This document shows, piece by piece, positions 6,888 through 7,696 of a DNA stretch of 7,696 nucleotides (position 1 is its first letter; the number at the start of each line of letters is the position of its first letter). A program made the position numbers and the translations under genes. Origin of the DNA: Caulobacteraceae bacterium (GTDB taxonomy: Bacteria; Pseudomonadota; Alphaproteobacteria; Caulobacterales; Caulobacteraceae); contig CANGRP010000127.1 of assembly GCA_947456005.1 (NCBI GenBank), forward strand, positions 1 to 7,696. The letters are read 5' to 3'. The notes beneath the pieces were generated by a model. That model ran no database searches. It saw only the letters and a program-made list of their open reading frames with translations, and was not told the DNA's origin.

Positions 6888-7696
6888 GATTCGGCCTCCC
6901 CCCCGATCGAGGTCCATTCCCGCACCCGGGCGAGGTGATCATAGTCGCTGGCGTAGAGCTTCACGCTCGCGGGCGCGGTCCGGGACAGGTAGGTCGTGGC
7001 CGGGTCATCGAAGCGGGCGATCACCGCCTTGAGGCCCTCCAGCGCGGCGGCGACGGCGTCCGATGGCGCCTCCTTCTCGCCCAGGGCGCTCTTGATGACG
7101 CCCGCCGGTCGCCGGCCTGTCACCTGGACGTAGGCCAGTTCCTCCGGCCGCAGGACGCCGAGGCTTGCGAACCCGCCCGACATCAGGATGGCGCCCGAAA
7201 GGGTGAGCTGGGGGGAGAAGCCCGCCGCCACCATCTTGGTCGAGGGCGGGGCGCCTGTCTTGTAGTCGAGGATGCGCCCGACCGCCCCGGGGCCGATCTC
7301 GATCCGGTCGGCCTTGGCGGTGAAGGTGAAGGCTCCCCCGGGGGACATGAAGGTGCTGGCGCCTTCCAGCTCGACCTCGATCCGGCGTCCGTCCGACCTG
7401 CGCTCGCGTTCGGTGGCGACCATCCAGCTGGCGATCTCCCGGGAGAGGGCCGTTTCCCGGGCGAGCCCCGACGGGTCCATGCCCTGGTCCGCCAGAGCCT
7501 TCAGGTAGAGGGCGTCGAGGTGGGCCTCGGCCGTGTCCGGAAGGGTGTCGGGATAGGCCTCCACGAAGGCCTCAAGGGCCGAATGGATGGCCGTGCCCCG
7601 AAGACGGACATCGATGGGAGCGTCCGGCCGGTCCATCGGGTAGAGCCTCAGTATGTCCCGCGCCCAGACGGCGTAGGGGTCCCGCACCAGGGTCTC
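6884..7696 (-). CDS. addB: AddB, C-terminal nuclease part, cut by the right edge
   Basis: AddB is the partner of AddA. It has an inactivated helicase-like N-terminal part and a C-terminal nuclease that cuts the strand opposite to the one AddA cuts. Only the last 270 residues are here; alphaproteobacterial AddB is usually around 1000 residues. The frame is open to base 7696 (E-T-L-V-R-D-P-Y), so the GTG at 7687 is an internal valine. Numbering from the edge, RDPYAVWAR (5-13) is the typical opening of the nuclease region. The PD-(D/E)XK centre is visible as D130 in ADRIEI, D144 and K146 in DYKTG, and Q163 in PQLTL. No cysteine occurs in the visible part, so the iron-sulfur staple of Firmicutes AddB, which needs three C-terminal cysteines, cannot form. 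The TGA overlaps the addA ATG. The call rests on the nuclease motifs and the addA neighbour. Confidence 0.93.
   Translation of the reverse strand, partial: ETLVRDPYAVWARDILRLYPMDRPDAPIDVRLRGTAIHSALEAFVEAYPDTLPDTAEAHLDALYLKALADQGMDPSGLARETALSREIASWMVATERERRSDGRRIEVELEGASTFMSPGGAFTFTAKADRIEIGPGAVGRILDYKTGAPPSTKMVAAGFSPQLTLSGAILMSGGFASLGVLRPEELAYVQVTGRRPAGVIKSALGEKEAPSDAVAAALEGLKAVIARFDDPATTYLSRTAPASVKLYASDYDHLARVREWTSIGGEAES
6895..6900 (-). promoter_or_regulatory. Ribosome binding site that fixes the addA start
   Basis: GGGAGG on the minus strand lies inside the end of addB, seven bases before the ATG at 6887. It falls within the first codons of the longer reading from 6917, which argues against that longer start. 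Together with the ATGA overlap it suggests that ribosomes finishing addB restart on addA, keeping the two subunits balanced. Confidence 0.75.

Noticed and set aside
6888..6917. Longer addA beginning at the in-frame ATG at 6917
   Set aside because: It would add ten residues (MDLDRGGGRI) whose codons contain the ribosome binding site of the 6887 start. The ATGA overlap with addB also favours 6887.
5691..6938. 415-codon open frame on the plus strand opposite addA
   Set aside because: It is antisense to a gene with intact helicase motifs. Long stop-free antisense frames are expected at this GC content. The translation is low-complexity and rich in G, Q and P, with no recognisable domain.
7685..7687. 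GTG as the start of the right-edge gene
   Set aside because: This valine is inside the conserved LVRDPY segment of AddB, and the frame continues off the edge.

Overview
The window looks like part of an alphaproteobacterial chromosome, most likely from the Caulobacterales (Caulobacter, Phenylobacterium or Brevundimonas type). The reasons are very high GC with G/C-ending codons, the gene set folC / trxA / addA / addB, AddAB used instead of RecBCD, and a promoter candidate that fits the Caulobacter housekeeping consensus. The genus cannot be fixed from the sequence alone. The window is gene-dense, with no gene-free stretch longer than about 100 bases and no RNA gene, CRISPR array, insertion sequence or integrase.

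Layout, left to right. The 3' half of folC (folate biosynthesis) runs rightward from the left edge and stops at 720. Everything else lies on the minus strand. A 706-residue TonB-dependent-receptor-like outer-membrane protein (2881 to 761) converges on folC with 40 bases between their stops. Thioredoxin trxA (3284 to 2958) follows, with its own promoter candidate and ribosome binding site, and a perfect 9-bp hairpin just after its stop. addA (6887 to 3387) is complete. addB, cut by the right edge, ends at 6884, and its TGA overlaps the addA ATG as ATGA. Transcription on the minus strand therefore runs addB, addA, trxA, receptor gene.

Function. AddA and AddB form the helicase-nuclease that processes double-strand breaks for RecA. 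Both nuclease centres and all recognisable AddA helicase motifs look intact. Thioredoxin and folylpolyglutamate synthase are housekeeping functions. The outer-membrane receptor-like gene is the one accessory-looking element. It has no obvious functional tie to its neighbours, parts of it are visibly less GC-rich than the flanking genes, and its translation start is poorly supported. I see no convincing new multi-gene system here. The points worth a second look are that gene's placement and leader, the trxA promoter, and the cysteine-free AddB C-terminus.
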